A stretch of 64,000 nt of DNA, taken from positions 2,418,001-2,482,000 of the forward strand of contig NZ_CP018760.1 of NCBI RefSeq assembly GCF_001913155.1. Direction: 5' to 3'. A program made the translations under genes and the position numbers. Source of the DNA: Maribacter hydrothermalis. GTDB lineage: Bacteria; Bacteroidota; Bacteroidia; Flavobacteriales; Flavobacteriaceae. Below, one piece after another: positions 46,320-54,804 of this stretch (positions are counted from its first letter, which is position 1; the number at the start of each line of letters is the position of its first letter). The notes under the pieces are model-generated. The model worked only from the letters and a program-made list of their open reading frames with translations. It ran no database searches and was not told the DNA's origin.

Positions 46320-47198
46320 TTAACTCCAAATAGGAGCAGGGTATTTTCCCGAATCAGATTTTTCCTTAAGACTATTCATTGCTTTTTCTTTATCACTGGC
46401 ATAAGTTACACCAAACCAGTCTCCGCCAGAAGGTATGCATTTTACTTCTATCTCCTTAGCTTGCAGCATTTCTTGAATCATTAAAGGAATGTACAACTCG
46501 CTATTTGCTATACGTTCATCATCCTTTAAAAACTGTCTAAATTCAGATTCTATTTTATCGAAAATAGAAGGTCTACATACCCAAAAGTTCATGCTAGCTT
46601 GCTCATCTCCAGTAAAATCTAAATTGGTATCCTCATCAACAATTTTATCAGCTTTTTGTACAAGTTTAAGACGTTCCTGAACAGAAACTAAATTGTCGCC
46701 ATCAACTTCGCAAACACCTCTGGAAACTGAACCATGCTCAGATAATGTATCTTTTAATGTGTAACCCAAAAGTGCATAAGCATTGGCATCTGCTTTCATG
46801 AAATCTGCAGCTTTCTTGTATGCAGCTTGACCATAAAAATCATCGGCATTAATTACTACAAATGGGCCATTTATTACATTTCTTGCTGTCCATACTGCAT
46901 GTGCAGTACCCCAAGGTTTTTTACGCTCGCCGGTGAATGTTACTCCATCAGGTAAATCAGTTAGTTCTTGGGCAAGGACATTTAATTTTATCGATTTTGG
47001 TAATCTTTTTGAAAGGTGCTCTTCTAAAAAAGAAACGTTTTCTTTTTTTGTGATAACTACAATTTGCTCGAAATTGTTCTGAATAGCGTCATAAATAGCA
47101 AATTCCATTAAAAACTCACCGTTTGGACCTAAATCATCAAATTGTTTTAGTTTTCCATATCTGCTACCGCTACCGGCAGCCATTAAAAGTAATGTCAT
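46320..47198 (-). CDS. Sugar-nucleotide-type nucleotidyltransferase
   Basis: A 292-residue GT-A-fold nucleotidyltransferase (NTP_transferase, PF00483-like). I start it at the internal Met (47198) because MTLLLMAAGSGSRYGKLKQF puts the nucleotide-binding motif GSGSRYG at the usual distance from the N-terminus; the longer frame to 47249 adds unrelated residues. PFVVINADDFYG carries the metal-binding Asp. PWGTAHAVWTARNVI is a further conserved strand. It would activate a sugar phosphate or related alcohol phosphate; the substrate is not evident. It is single-gene, with its own terminator. Confidence 0.85.
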   Translation of the reverse strand: MTLLLMAAGSGSRYGKLKQFDDLGPNGEFLMEFAIYDAIQNNFEQIVVITKKENVSFLEEHLSKRLPKSIKLNVLAQELTDLPDGVTFTGERKKPWGTAHAVWTARNVINGPFVVINADDFYGQAAYKKAADFMKADANAYALLGYTLKDTLSEHGSVSRGVCEVDGDNLVSVQERLKLVQKADKIVDEDTNLDFTGDEQASMNFWVCRPSIFDKIESEFRQFLKDDERIANSELYIPLMIQEMLQAKEIEVKCIPSGGDWFGVTYASDKEKAMNSLKEKSDSGKYPAPIWS

Positions 47199-47338
47199 GA
47201 TTTCTGTGTTTATTATGTCAAAAGTATGAAATGCGATTAAAAATTCCATTCCATATTAGATGTATCACCATTAAAATTGATAATAAGTCAATATTAGTCA
47301 AGTAGATTTTATATTTTCAACGATTATAATCTTTGAAT

Positions 47339-48691
47339 ATGAGCACTAGAAGAAATTTTATTAGAAATGCATCAATTGCAGGTATGGGTATAGTTGCTGT
47401 ACCAGGTTTTGCAAGAAATAGTTTTAACGCTGCAGATAAATTAAATGTAGCTTTGATAGGTGTCGGATTACGAGGAACCAATCACCTACAAAATTTATTA
47501 TTGCGAAAAGATGTGAATATTACAGCTATTTGCGATGTTGATCCAGAAAGAATTATGATTGCCAAGAAGCATATTTCAGATGCAAAAGGGAAGGAGCCAA
47601 AGGTATTTGGCTCAAACGATTTGGATTATAAAAACCTTTTGGCGTTAGCAGATGTAGATGCGGTTATTATTTCAACACCATGGCTTTGGCATACACGTAT
47701 GACTGTTGATGCTATGGAAGCAGGTAAATTTGCAGGGGTGGAGGTTTCTGCATCTAATACATTGGAAGAATGTTGGGATTTGGTAAATACCCATGAACGT
47801 ACTGGTACACATATGATGATACTAGAAAATGTAAACTACCGTAGAGATATTTTAGCCGTGCTTAATATGGTGAAGCAAAATGTTTTTGGAGAGTTAGTTC
47901 ATTTTAGATGTGGCTACCAGCACGATTTGCGACATGTTAAATTTAATGACGGTAAAACAGCTTATGGTAAAGGTGTGGAATTTGGAGAAAAAGGTATTTC
48001 AGAATCTAAATGGCGGACTGAGCACTCCGTAAAACGAAATGCAGATGTTTACCCAACACATGGTCTTGGCCCTATAGCTGTTATGGCAGATATTAATAGA
48101 GGAAATCGTTTTGTGTCCATGACTTCTCATGCCACAAAAGGCATAGGTTTACATAATTATATTGTAAAAGAAGGCGGAGAATCACATCCTAATGCAAAGG
48201 TAAAATTTAAGCAAGGTGATGTAATTACATCCACTATAAATACAGCTAATGGAGAAACAATCATTATAACACATGATTGTAATTTACCTAGGCCCTATTC
48301 TTTAGGTTTTAGAGTGCAAGGTGCAAACGGATTGTGGGAAGTTGACGGTAGTAGAATATATGTTGAAGGTGAATCTGAGCCACACACTTGGGGCGAAGCA
48401 AAACCATGGTTAGACAAATATGATCACCCGCTTTGGAAAAAGTATGGGGAATACGCGTTAGATGCTGGCCATGGTGGTATGGATTTCTTTGTAATGAATT
48501 CTTTCGTTGAATCTGCTAAACAAAATATAGCACCACCATTAGATGCTTATGATGCAGCAGCATGGAGTGCTGTAACTCCACTTTCTGAAGTTTCTATTGC
48601 AAATAATGGAGAACCCCAAGATTTTCCAGATTTTACCCGTGGTCAATGGATAAAAAGAAGACCTTATAATTGGATGAAAGAAACATATTAA
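47339..48691 (+). CDS. GH109-type (NAD-dependent) glycosidase of the Gfo/Idh/MocA superfamily
   Basis: A 450-residue Tat-exported protein (STRRNFIRNASIAGMG); ATG 47339 is preferred to TTG 47333. The Rossmann motif is LNVALIGVGLRGTNH. Length, VEVSASNTLEECWDLV, MMILENVNYRRDIL, YPTHGLGPIAVMADINRGNR and the terminal RGQWIKRRP segment match glycoside hydrolase family 109. GH109 enzymes use bound NAD to cleave alpha-N-acetylgalactosaminides by oxidation, elimination and re-reduction. A strong terminator follows. The substrate in this organism may differ from GalNAc. Confidence 0.9.
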   Translation: MSTRRNFIRNASIAGMGIVAVPGFARNSFNAADKLNVALIGVGLRGTNHLQNLLLRKDVNITAICDVDPERIMIAKKHISDAKGKEPKVFGSNDLDYKNLLALADVDAVIISTPWLWHTRMTVDAMEAGKFAGVEVSASNTLEECWDLVNTHERTGTHMMILENVNYRRDILAVLNMVKQNVFGELVHFRCGYQHDLRHVKFNDGKTAYGKGVEFGEKGISESKWRTEHSVKRNADVYPTHGLGPIAVMADINRGNRFVSMTSHATKGIGLHNYIVKEGGESHPNAKVKFKQGDVITSTINTANGETIIITHDCNLPRPYSLGFRVQGANGLWEVDGSRIYVEGESEPHTWGEAKPWLDKYDHPLWKKYGEYALDAGHGGMDFFVMNSFVESAKQNIAPPLDAYDAAAWSAVTPLSEVSIANNGEPQDFPDFTRGQWIKRRPYNWMKETY

Positions 48692-48736
48692 ATTTGATTT
48701 ATAGTATATGCTTAGGCATATTTACTTAATAAGTAC

Positions 48737-48789
48737 AAATAAACCTTCTGTACATTCTAAATTAATGTTCAGAAGGTTTATTTTTTTTG
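48737..48789 (+). terminator. Terminator after the GH109-type gene
   Basis: A long hairpin: AAATAAACCTTCTG (48737-48750) pairs with CAGAAGGTTTATTT (48770-48783), and inner bases ACATT/AATGT extend it. Nine T residues follow the stem. It serves the plus-strand gene; the convergent gene ends 125 nt further. Confidence 0.85.
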
Positions 48790-48913
48790 ATGCAGAAGTT
48801 AAAATTTACCATTAACTTATAATCAAGTCTCTAAAAAAAACTGGGATTAATTAGGATAAAACAGAAATTAAAACCCAATAAAAAATCTTTAAACTTATTA
48901 TGGGCAATGGTAA

Positions 48914-50305
48914 TTAAAGTAATTTCATTTCTGTAGGATTCCAATTAACGGGCTGTTTTTGTGCAAAACTTTCATTTGCCAATAATGCGGCACCAGCAGC
49001 TCTAAGTCCAAATTCAGGGTCTTGTATTACCTTGCCGTTGTTCCTGATACTCGTAAAAAAATTATTGAAATGGTCGTAATGCGCACCTTTGTACTCCCGA
49101 GGAGCTTGCCAAGTTGTTGTACCTGTGGATAGACTAGAATTTCTAGATTCTAAGTTCTTAGCAGCATACTCGTTTTTAATTTGTTGTTGCATTTCCTCCG
49201 TAAAGGATACTAAGGAATAGCCGCTAGGTTCTAAACTTAATTTTGAACGGTTTAATGTAACTGAATTTTGTCCTATTTCCATTTCGCCCTCGGTGCCAAT
49301 TAATTTAAATCCGCCACCACCACCACTTCCTGCAATGAAATTAATACGAAATGCCGCATTAAAAGGTGCATGGGTTTCTGTTTTAGGATAGTCATATAAG
49401 GTTATGGAAACGTCAGGTACATCTCGCCCGTCATTCCAATACCTCAGTCCGCCAGTGGCTAATGCTCTATTTGGCCCGTGAGAACTTATTACATAATTTA
49501 AAGTTGAAAAGGCATGAACAAATAAATCTCCCGCTACGCCAGTGCCATAATCTTGGTAATTCCTCCACCTAAAAAAACGAGTTGGATTAAAAGGTGTTTT
49601 TGGGGTATTGCCTAAAAATGTGTCGAAATCAACGGTTTCTTTTGAAGCGTCTGGGGGAATAGGATACTGCCATGCTCCCTCAGCAGAATATCGATCATTG
49701 TACATGTCTAACATAACAATATCGCCTATGGCACCATCTTCATAAAGTTTTTTTGCTTTTTCATTTCCAAGGGATGCCATTCCCTGACTGCCCACCTGGC
49801 ATATTTTTCCAGAAGATTTTTGTGCTTCTATAATCTCTTGGCCTTCATTAAAATTTTGAACAATGGGTTTTTCACAGTACACATGTTTATCTGCTTTTAA
49901 TGCTGCTACGGTAATTGTTTGATGCCAATGATCAGGAGTAGCAATAATAACGGCATCTATATCTTTCCGATTTAAAATTTCCCGATAATCTCGAGTTACA
50001 AATATATCTTTTCCCCATAATTCTTTAGCTCTAGCAAGTCTGCCTGTATATAGGTCACATGCTGCCACTATTTTCACTCCATCAACTTTTAATGCAGCTT
50101 GTGTATCGTAAATGCCTTGAATTCCAGTGCCAATTAGTGCAATATTTATTTGGTCGTTTACGCTAAATTCTAACTTGTTATAGTTTCTAGTTAATACTAA
50201 TTGCTCATTTTTTGGAGAAGCTAATAAAAAAGGTGCCGTACTTAAGGCTGCAGTGGTCAACGAAGTTCGTTTTAAAAACAATCTTCTTGAGTTTTTTTCT
50301 TTCAT
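48914..50305 (-). CDS. Secreted Gfo/Idh/MocA-family oxidoreductase
   Basis: A 463-residue oxidoreductase with a Tat-like leader (NSRRLFLKRTSLTTAALST). NAD-binding motif INIALIGTGIQGIYD; catalytic-lysine motif HVYCEKPIVQN with the standard EKP. The substrate domain has RFFRWRNYQDYGTGVAGDLF and a Gly-rich FIAGSGGGGGFKLIG loop. It is distinct from the protein at 1937-3430 in sequence and motif. Convergent with the GH109-type gene. Such secreted members act on glycosides or cyclitols; the substrate is not known. Confidence 0.9.
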   Translation of the reverse strand: MKEKNSRRLFLKRTSLTTAALSTAPFLLASPKNEQLVLTRNYNKLEFSVNDQINIALIGTGIQGIYDTQAALKVDGVKIVAACDLYTGRLARAKELWGKDIFVTRDYREILNRKDIDAVIIATPDHWHQTITVAALKADKHVYCEKPIVQNFNEGQEIIEAQKSSGKICQVGSQGMASLGNEKAKKLYEDGAIGDIVMLDMYNDRYSAEGAWQYPIPPDASKETVDFDTFLGNTPKTPFNPTRFFRWRNYQDYGTGVAGDLFVHAFSTLNYVISSHGPNRALATGGLRYWNDGRDVPDVSITLYDYPKTETHAPFNAAFRINFIAGSGGGGGFKLIGTEGEMEIGQNSVTLNRSKLSLEPSGYSLVSFTEEMQQQIKNEYAAKNLESRNSSLSTGTTTWQAPREYKGAHYDHFNNFFTSIRNNGKVIQDPEFGLRAAGAALLANESFAQKQPVNWNPTEMKLL

Positions 50306-50539
50306 ATAAATATGCTTTGAAATAAGTTGTTGTTGTAAGCTAATAAAAATAGCAATTTATAATGGGCATAACACCAATCTTGATTTTAGTTCACGTTCCA
50401 GTATCTTTTTAAGATAAATTATAATGGAAATTGAGGGTGTTTGTCTTGTTATTTAACATCTTAGCATTATTTATGATTTAAATGGCATAAAATTTTTCAA
50501 GATCAACGTAATTTTGCAGTCGCTAAAAATAGACTTTTG

Positions 50540-50995
50540 TTGAAAGATTTGATCATAGCTGCACTTTGGAGCATTTCCCCATTAGGAGAGGCTAAGGTAG
50601 GTATACCTTATGGTTTGTTGCATGGGGTAAATATATACTTGGTATTGGCTGTTTGTTTTGCAGCGAATGTTCTGGTATTTCCTATTATGATGTTTTTTTT
50701 GAACACGGTTAATAGATATTTACTCAAGTGGCATTTTTATAAGAGGAATGCCCTCTTTGTTGCAAGAAGAGCCAAAACTGGATCGGGCGATAAAATAAAA
50801 AAATATGGGTTTTACGGTCTTATATTTTTTGTAATGTTACCAGTGCCAGGTACGGGAGTATATGCAGGTAGTATTGCTACTTATCTTTTTAAGATTGAAC
50901 AAAAGAAAGCATTTTTAGCGAATACTATTGGGATATTTTTATCCTCTTTAATTGTTTGGGGAACTACTTTACTGACCATGAAGGGTATGGGGTAA
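50540..50995 (+). CDS. COG2426-type small multidrug export/putative membrane transporter
   Basis: About 151 residues. No ATG is available; TTG codons at 50537 and 50540 are the only sensible starts, and TTG 50540 gives MKDLIIAALWSISPLGEAKV. Three to four hydrophobic helices are visible (YLVLAVCFAANVLVFPIMMF, YGFYGLIFFVMLPVPGTGVY, FLANTIGIFLSSLIVWGTTL). ISPLGEAKVGIPYG and LPVPGTGVYAGSIATYLF are the two conserved loops of the small multi-drug export family (PF06695). Function is poorly known. A TAATTTTG -7-like box at 50509-50516 is close upstream. Confidence 0.82.
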   Translation: MKDLIIAALWSISPLGEAKVGIPYGLLHGVNIYLVLAVCFAANVLVFPIMMFFLNTVNRYLLKWHFYKRNALFVARRAKTGSGDKIKKYGFYGLIFFVMLPVPGTGVYAGSIATYLFKIEQKKAFLANTIGIFLSSLIVWGTTLLTMKGMG

Positions 50996-51099
50996 TATAT
51001 AAATGCCCCCATTTTTATCTTTCCATTTTGTGAATAACTATACCTAAGTTTAATTTTATAAACAGACTTAGCCTTTTAAATTTGCAGCTTTTTTAAGCT

Positions 51100-51453
51100 A
51101 TGGATACCCTTACTATTGGAGATAAATTATATAATGTTGAGCAGAATGGTTTCAACGATTTTGCTAGATATTCCTTTTCTGAAGTTGTAAGACTTACCGA
51201 AACCTTAGCGGTTTTAAAGAATGGTGTACGACTTATAAATAGACCTAAACAATCTTATATTATGGAAGATGTAGGATATTCTGTTTCTAGAAATAAGGGT
51301 ACACATTGGCATATTGTTTCGTTAAAGGCGATAAGAAATGCGCAAATAGAAAATGAAAAAATAAGGATTCACGATTGGTTTGAAGCAAGACAATTTACAT
51401 TAAAAGAGAAGCAATATATTTATAAGCTTTTTAAAGCGGATGAGACTAAGTAA
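51100..51453 (+). CDS. Unknown small conserved-looking protein
   Basis: A 117-residue soluble protein with no signal peptide or membrane segment. I do not recognise the family. It begins MDTLTIGDKLYNVEQNGFND and is rich in charged residues; the middle has SVSRNKGTHWHIVSLKAIRN and the end a helix (WFEARQFTLKEKQYIYKLF). A clean ATG, normal codon use and its own intergenic space support a real gene. About 90 bp downstream lies a structured region that may be its 3' UTR or a separate RNA. Confidence 0.65.
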   Translation: MDTLTIGDKLYNVEQNGFNDFARYSFSEVVRLTETLAVLKNGVRLINRPKQSYIMEDVGYSVSRNKGTHWHIVSLKAIRNAQIENEKIRIHDWFEARQFTLKEKQYIYKLFKADETK

Positions 51454-51539
51454 TATGTAGTATATATTTTAGTTATTACAAGAAATGAACAGACCGTTTT
51501 TTTATTTAAAAAGCTTTATTACCTTTACAGCGTTGTGTT

Positions 51540-51630
51540 GTGTCTCAAAGAATATTTGAGGCAATTGTGTTTATCGGTTTGTGCCGATAGAACCCAATGA
51601 AAGGCTTTCCATAATGGGAGGCTTTTTTTG
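51540..51630 (+). ncRNA. Candidate structured small RNA (or 3' UTR) with three hairpins
   Basis: Three consecutive stems in a gene-free gap: CTCAAA/TTTGAG (51544-51560), TATCGG/CCGATA (51572-51589) and CCCAATGAAA...TTTCCATAATGGG (51593-51618), then GGCTTTTTTT. The last stem could re-pair (AAAGGCTTTCC with GGGAGGCTTT) to make a terminator. TACCTTTA at about 51529-51536 could be a weak -7 box. The poly-T points to plus-strand termination, not to hutG. I cannot match it to a named family. Confidence 0.45.
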
Positions 51631-51638
51631 TTTTTGGA

Positions 51639-52595
51639 TTACAGTTTGTGTATTACATAGTGTAATAGTGATGCAGCTAACTTTGCCGTTTGTTCATCTA
51701 CATCATAATTCGGATTCAATTCTACTACATCTAGCCCTAATAATTTACCAGATTCAAGAATTAGTTTAAGGCTTTTAAGCACAATATCAGGTGAAAAACC
51801 CATGGGTGATGAAGCGCTAACACCTGGAGCATAGGCAGACGAAAAACCATCTAGGTCTATTGTAGTATAAAGGTAATCTACATCTTCTGTAAACTGCATT
51901 AGTCGTAATTCTACATGCTCCAAATACGTCATGCAAAAATACTTCTGTTCCAAATAATGCGCCTTGTGGCTTTCAGCAAATTCAAATAGGTTTTTTGTAT
52001 TGGCATCTTTTCTAATACCTAGCGCCATATACTTTATAGATTCATTTTTTGCTTCGTGGTCTGTAGCTATTTGATAGAATGGTGTGCCTGAGCTGTTGCC
52101 ATTATTATTAGGTCTAAAATCGAAATGGGCGTCAAAATTGATAATTCCAATAGTTTTATTTTCTGGTATGTGCTTTAATAAGCCTTTATAATGCCCGTAA
52201 GCCAAATCATGGCTACCGCCTAAAATAATTGGAATGTTATTGTTTTCTAAAAGAAAAGCTACAGCATTAGATAAATCTTTTTGCAAAATTTCTAAGTCAT
52301 CATCATTACATTCTAGATTACCAAAATCTATTAGTTGCGTTTCTTTGTTTAGATGGTTAGGCATTTTGCCTAATTGCTTTCTAATAGCATCAGGGCCAAG
52401 AGCAGCCCCAATTCGGCCTGAATTTCTTCGTACCCCTTCGTCACTACTGTAACCCAAGATTGCAATTGTTTTATTTTGGCTATTTGACAATGGGTTTTTT
52501 ATAGATGAAAATTGAATTTTTTCATTCAAATATAATTGCTCATCTGAGGTTCTGCCAATCCAATTGTTTTTACTCCCAAGCTTGTAATTAGACAT
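51639..52595 (-). CDS. hutG: Formimidoylglutamase
   Basis: A 318-residue member of the arginase/ureohydrolase family. The manganese ligands are in GGSHDLAYGHYKGL, INFDAHFDFRP and TIDLDGFSSAYAPGVSA, all intact. As the last gene of the hut operon it should hydrolyse N-formimidoyl-glutamate to glutamate and formamide, the final step of histidine degradation. Agmatinase is the alternative, but the context favours HutG. It begins 120 bp after hutU. Confidence 0.9.
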   Translation of the reverse strand: MSNYKLGSKNNWIGRTSDEQLYLNEKIQFSSIKNPLSNSQNKTIAILGYSSDEGVRRNSGRIGAALGPDAIRKQLGKMPNHLNKETQLIDFGNLECNDDDLEILQKDLSNAVAFLLENNNIPIILGGSHDLAYGHYKGLLKHIPENKTIGIINFDAHFDFRPNNNGNSSGTPFYQIATDHEAKNESIKYMALGIRKDANTKNLFEFAESHKAHYLEQKYFCMTYLEHVELRLMQFTEDVDYLYTTIDLDGFSSAYAPGVSASSPMGFSPDIVLKSLKLILESGKLLGLDVVELNPNYDVDEQTAKLAASLLHYVIHKL

Positions 52596-52715
52596 AAGTT
52601 TAGCAATTTTTGGTTGTAATAAATTCTAAAATTATTTGATATAAAGTAGTACTAATTTAGCTATTATAAGTTCATTGATTATTATAATATGAAGACTAAT
52701 AATACGGTTTCAATG

Positions 52716-54716
52716 TTAAAATAAATTCTCTAAAAGCCCTTCTTCTACTATATTCGGCAAAGTTACTTTGAGTGTTTTAGTTCTTTCCATTTCCCGTTTA
52801 ATGGCAAAAATTGCTTCTTCGTTACGTGCCCAGCTTCTTCTAGAAATACCATTATTAACGTCGTAAAAAAGCATATTTTTAAGTTTTCGTTCTGCATCAA
52901 TTGTGCCATCTAACACCATACCAAATCCGCCATTGGTGACTTCTCCCCAGCCAACTCCACCGCCGTTATGTATAGATACCCAAGTAGCGCCTCTAAAACT
53001 ATCGCCAATTACATTGTGTATGGCCATATCAGCGGTGAATTTGCTGCCGTCGTAAATGTTACTGGTTTCTCTATAAGGGGAATCTGTGCCACTGACATCA
53101 TGGTGGTCTCTCCCTAAAATTATTGGAGCACTTAATTCACCATTTTCAATTGCCTCATTAAACGCCAATGCTATTTTCGCTCGTCCTTCTGCATCGGCAT
53201 ATAATATTCTAGCTTTTGACCCTACTACCAATCTATTTTCTTCGGCTTCCGTAATCCATTTTATATTATCCGAAAGTTGTTGTTGAATTTCTGCCGGAGC
53301 ATCTTTTTTTATTTCCTTTAGAACACGTAATGCAATAGCATCGGTCTTTTGTAAATCTTCTATTTTGCCAGAAGAACATACCCACCTAAACGGACCAAAA
53401 CCATAATCAAAACACATAGGACCTAAAATATCTTGCACGTAAGAAGGATATTTAAAATCTATTTTGTTTTCTGCCATTACATCTGCCCCGGCTCTTGAAG
53501 CTTCCAATAAAAAGGCATTTCCATAATCAAAGAAATAGGTGCCTTTTTTGGTATGTAGATCTATAGCATCTGCATGTTTGCGTAACGATTCTTGAACCTT
53601 AGTTTTAAATGCATCGGGATCAAGATTCATCATCTCATTGGATTCCTCAAAAGACAATCCGGCAGGATAATAACCACCTGCCCACGGATTATGCAAAGAG
53701 GTTTGGTCTGAACCTAAATGAATGAAAATTTGTTCCTTGTAAAAACGTTCCCAGACATCTACCACATTTCCAATAAATGCAAGTGATACTACTTCACTAT
53801 TTTCTTTGGCTTTTTTTGTTCTTATGACCAAAGTTTCTATATCATCAATTAATTCATCTACCCAACCTTGTTTATGTCTTTTCTTTGCCGCAAGTGAATT
53901 CACTTCTGCGCAAATTGTAATGCATCCGGCTATGTTGCCGGCTTTTGGCTGGGCACCGCTCATACCTCCTAATCCGGCAGTTAGGAATATTTTTCCTTCG
54001 GGATTTTCATCAACTTTTAACACCTTTCTAAAAGCGTTCATAACCGTAATTGCTGTACCATGAACAATACCTTGTGGACCAATATACATATACGAGCCAG
54101 CAGTCATTTGGCCATATTGTGTAACCCCTAGTGCATTGTATTTTTCCCAATCATCTGGCTGTGAATAATTAGGAATCATCATTCCGTTTGTTACCACTAC
54201 GCGTGGAGCTTCTTTAGAGGATGGGAATAACCCCATTGGGTGACCAGAGTAGATATGTAAAGTTTGCTCGTTGGTCATTTCAGATAAATACTGCATAGTT
54301 AATAGATACTGTGCCCAATTTTGAAATACAGCTCCGTTACCACCATAGGTAATAAGTTCTTGTGGATGTTGCGCCACTGCTGGATCCAAATTATTCTGAA
54401 TCATAAGCATGATTGCAGCTGCATGGGATGTTTTGGCAGGATAATCTGAAACTGGTCTTGCATACATCTCGTAAGATGGTTGAAAGCGATACATGTAAAT
54501 ACGGCCATAAGTCTGTAATTCATCAGCAAATTCTGGTGCTAAAACAGCATGCCATTTTGATGGAAAATAACGCAATGCGTTTTTAATGGCCAATTGCTTC
54601 TCTTCTTTAGAAAGTATCTGTTTTCTATTTGGTGCGTGACTTACTGATGAAGAACGCTCCTTCTTTTCAGGTAATTCAGTAGGTATACCAATCTGTATTT
54701 GTGCTTTAAAATCCAT
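52716..54716 (-). CDS. hutU: Urocanate hydratase
   Basis: A 666-residue urocanase, longer than the roughly 550-residue proteobacterial form but usual for Bacteroidota. Landmarks include YGGNGAVFQNWAQYLLTMQY, YSGHPMGLFPSSKEAPRVVV, FLTAGLGGMSGAQPKAGNIA (with the NAD-site glycines) and WVSIHNGGGVGWGEVTNGGF. The enzyme uses tightly bound NAD to hydrate urocanate to imidazolonepropionate, step two of the pathway. It is third in the hut operon, 88 bp after hutI, and that gap contains a short repeat element. Confidence 0.96.
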   Translation of the reverse strand: MDFKAQIQIGIPTELPEKKERSSSVSHAPNRKQILSKEEKQLAIKNALRYFPSKWHAVLAPEFADELQTYGRIYMYRFQPSYEMYARPVSDYPAKTSHAAAIMLMIQNNLDPAVAQHPQELITYGGNGAVFQNWAQYLLTMQYLSEMTNEQTLHIYSGHPMGLFPSSKEAPRVVVTNGMMIPNYSQPDDWEKYNALGVTQYGQMTAGSYMYIGPQGIVHGTAITVMNAFRKVLKVDENPEGKIFLTAGLGGMSGAQPKAGNIAGCITICAEVNSLAAKKRHKQGWVDELIDDIETLVIRTKKAKENSEVVSLAFIGNVVDVWERFYKEQIFIHLGSDQTSLHNPWAGGYYPAGLSFEESNEMMNLDPDAFKTKVQESLRKHADAIDLHTKKGTYFFDYGNAFLLEASRAGADVMAENKIDFKYPSYVQDILGPMCFDYGFGPFRWVCSSGKIEDLQKTDAIALRVLKEIKKDAPAEIQQQLSDNIKWITEAEENRLVVGSKARILYADAEGRAKIALAFNEAIENGELSAPIILGRDHHDVSGTDSPYRETSNIYDGSKFTADMAIHNVIGDSFRGATWVSIHNGGGVGWGEVTNGGFGMVLDGTIDAERKLKNMLFYDVNNGISRRSWARNEEAIFAIKREMERTKTLKVTLPNIVEEGLLENLF

Positions 54717-54746
54717 CTTTATTTTTTAAGTCTTAAATGTTTAAAA

Positions 54747-54767
54747 GGTCCTCGACTGCGCTCGACC
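54747..54767. repeat. Short dyad element in the hutI-hutU gap
   Basis: The sequence GGTCCTCGACTGCGCTCGAC plus C contains TCGA-CTGCGC-TCGA with flanking GG/CC. It is much richer in G+C than its surroundings. Elements of the TCGACTGCGCTCGA type are, to my knowledge, scattered in intergenic regions of many Flavobacteriia. Only one copy is in this window. Confidence 0.5.
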
Positions 54768-54804
54768 AGACATTCATTTTTTAATTTCAACCAACAACCA
54801 ACAA

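Noticed and set aside
51581..51769. 62-codon plus-strand ORF across the hutG 3' end
   Set aside because: It is antisense to the conserved end of hutG and overlaps the hairpin region; no supporting start or family.
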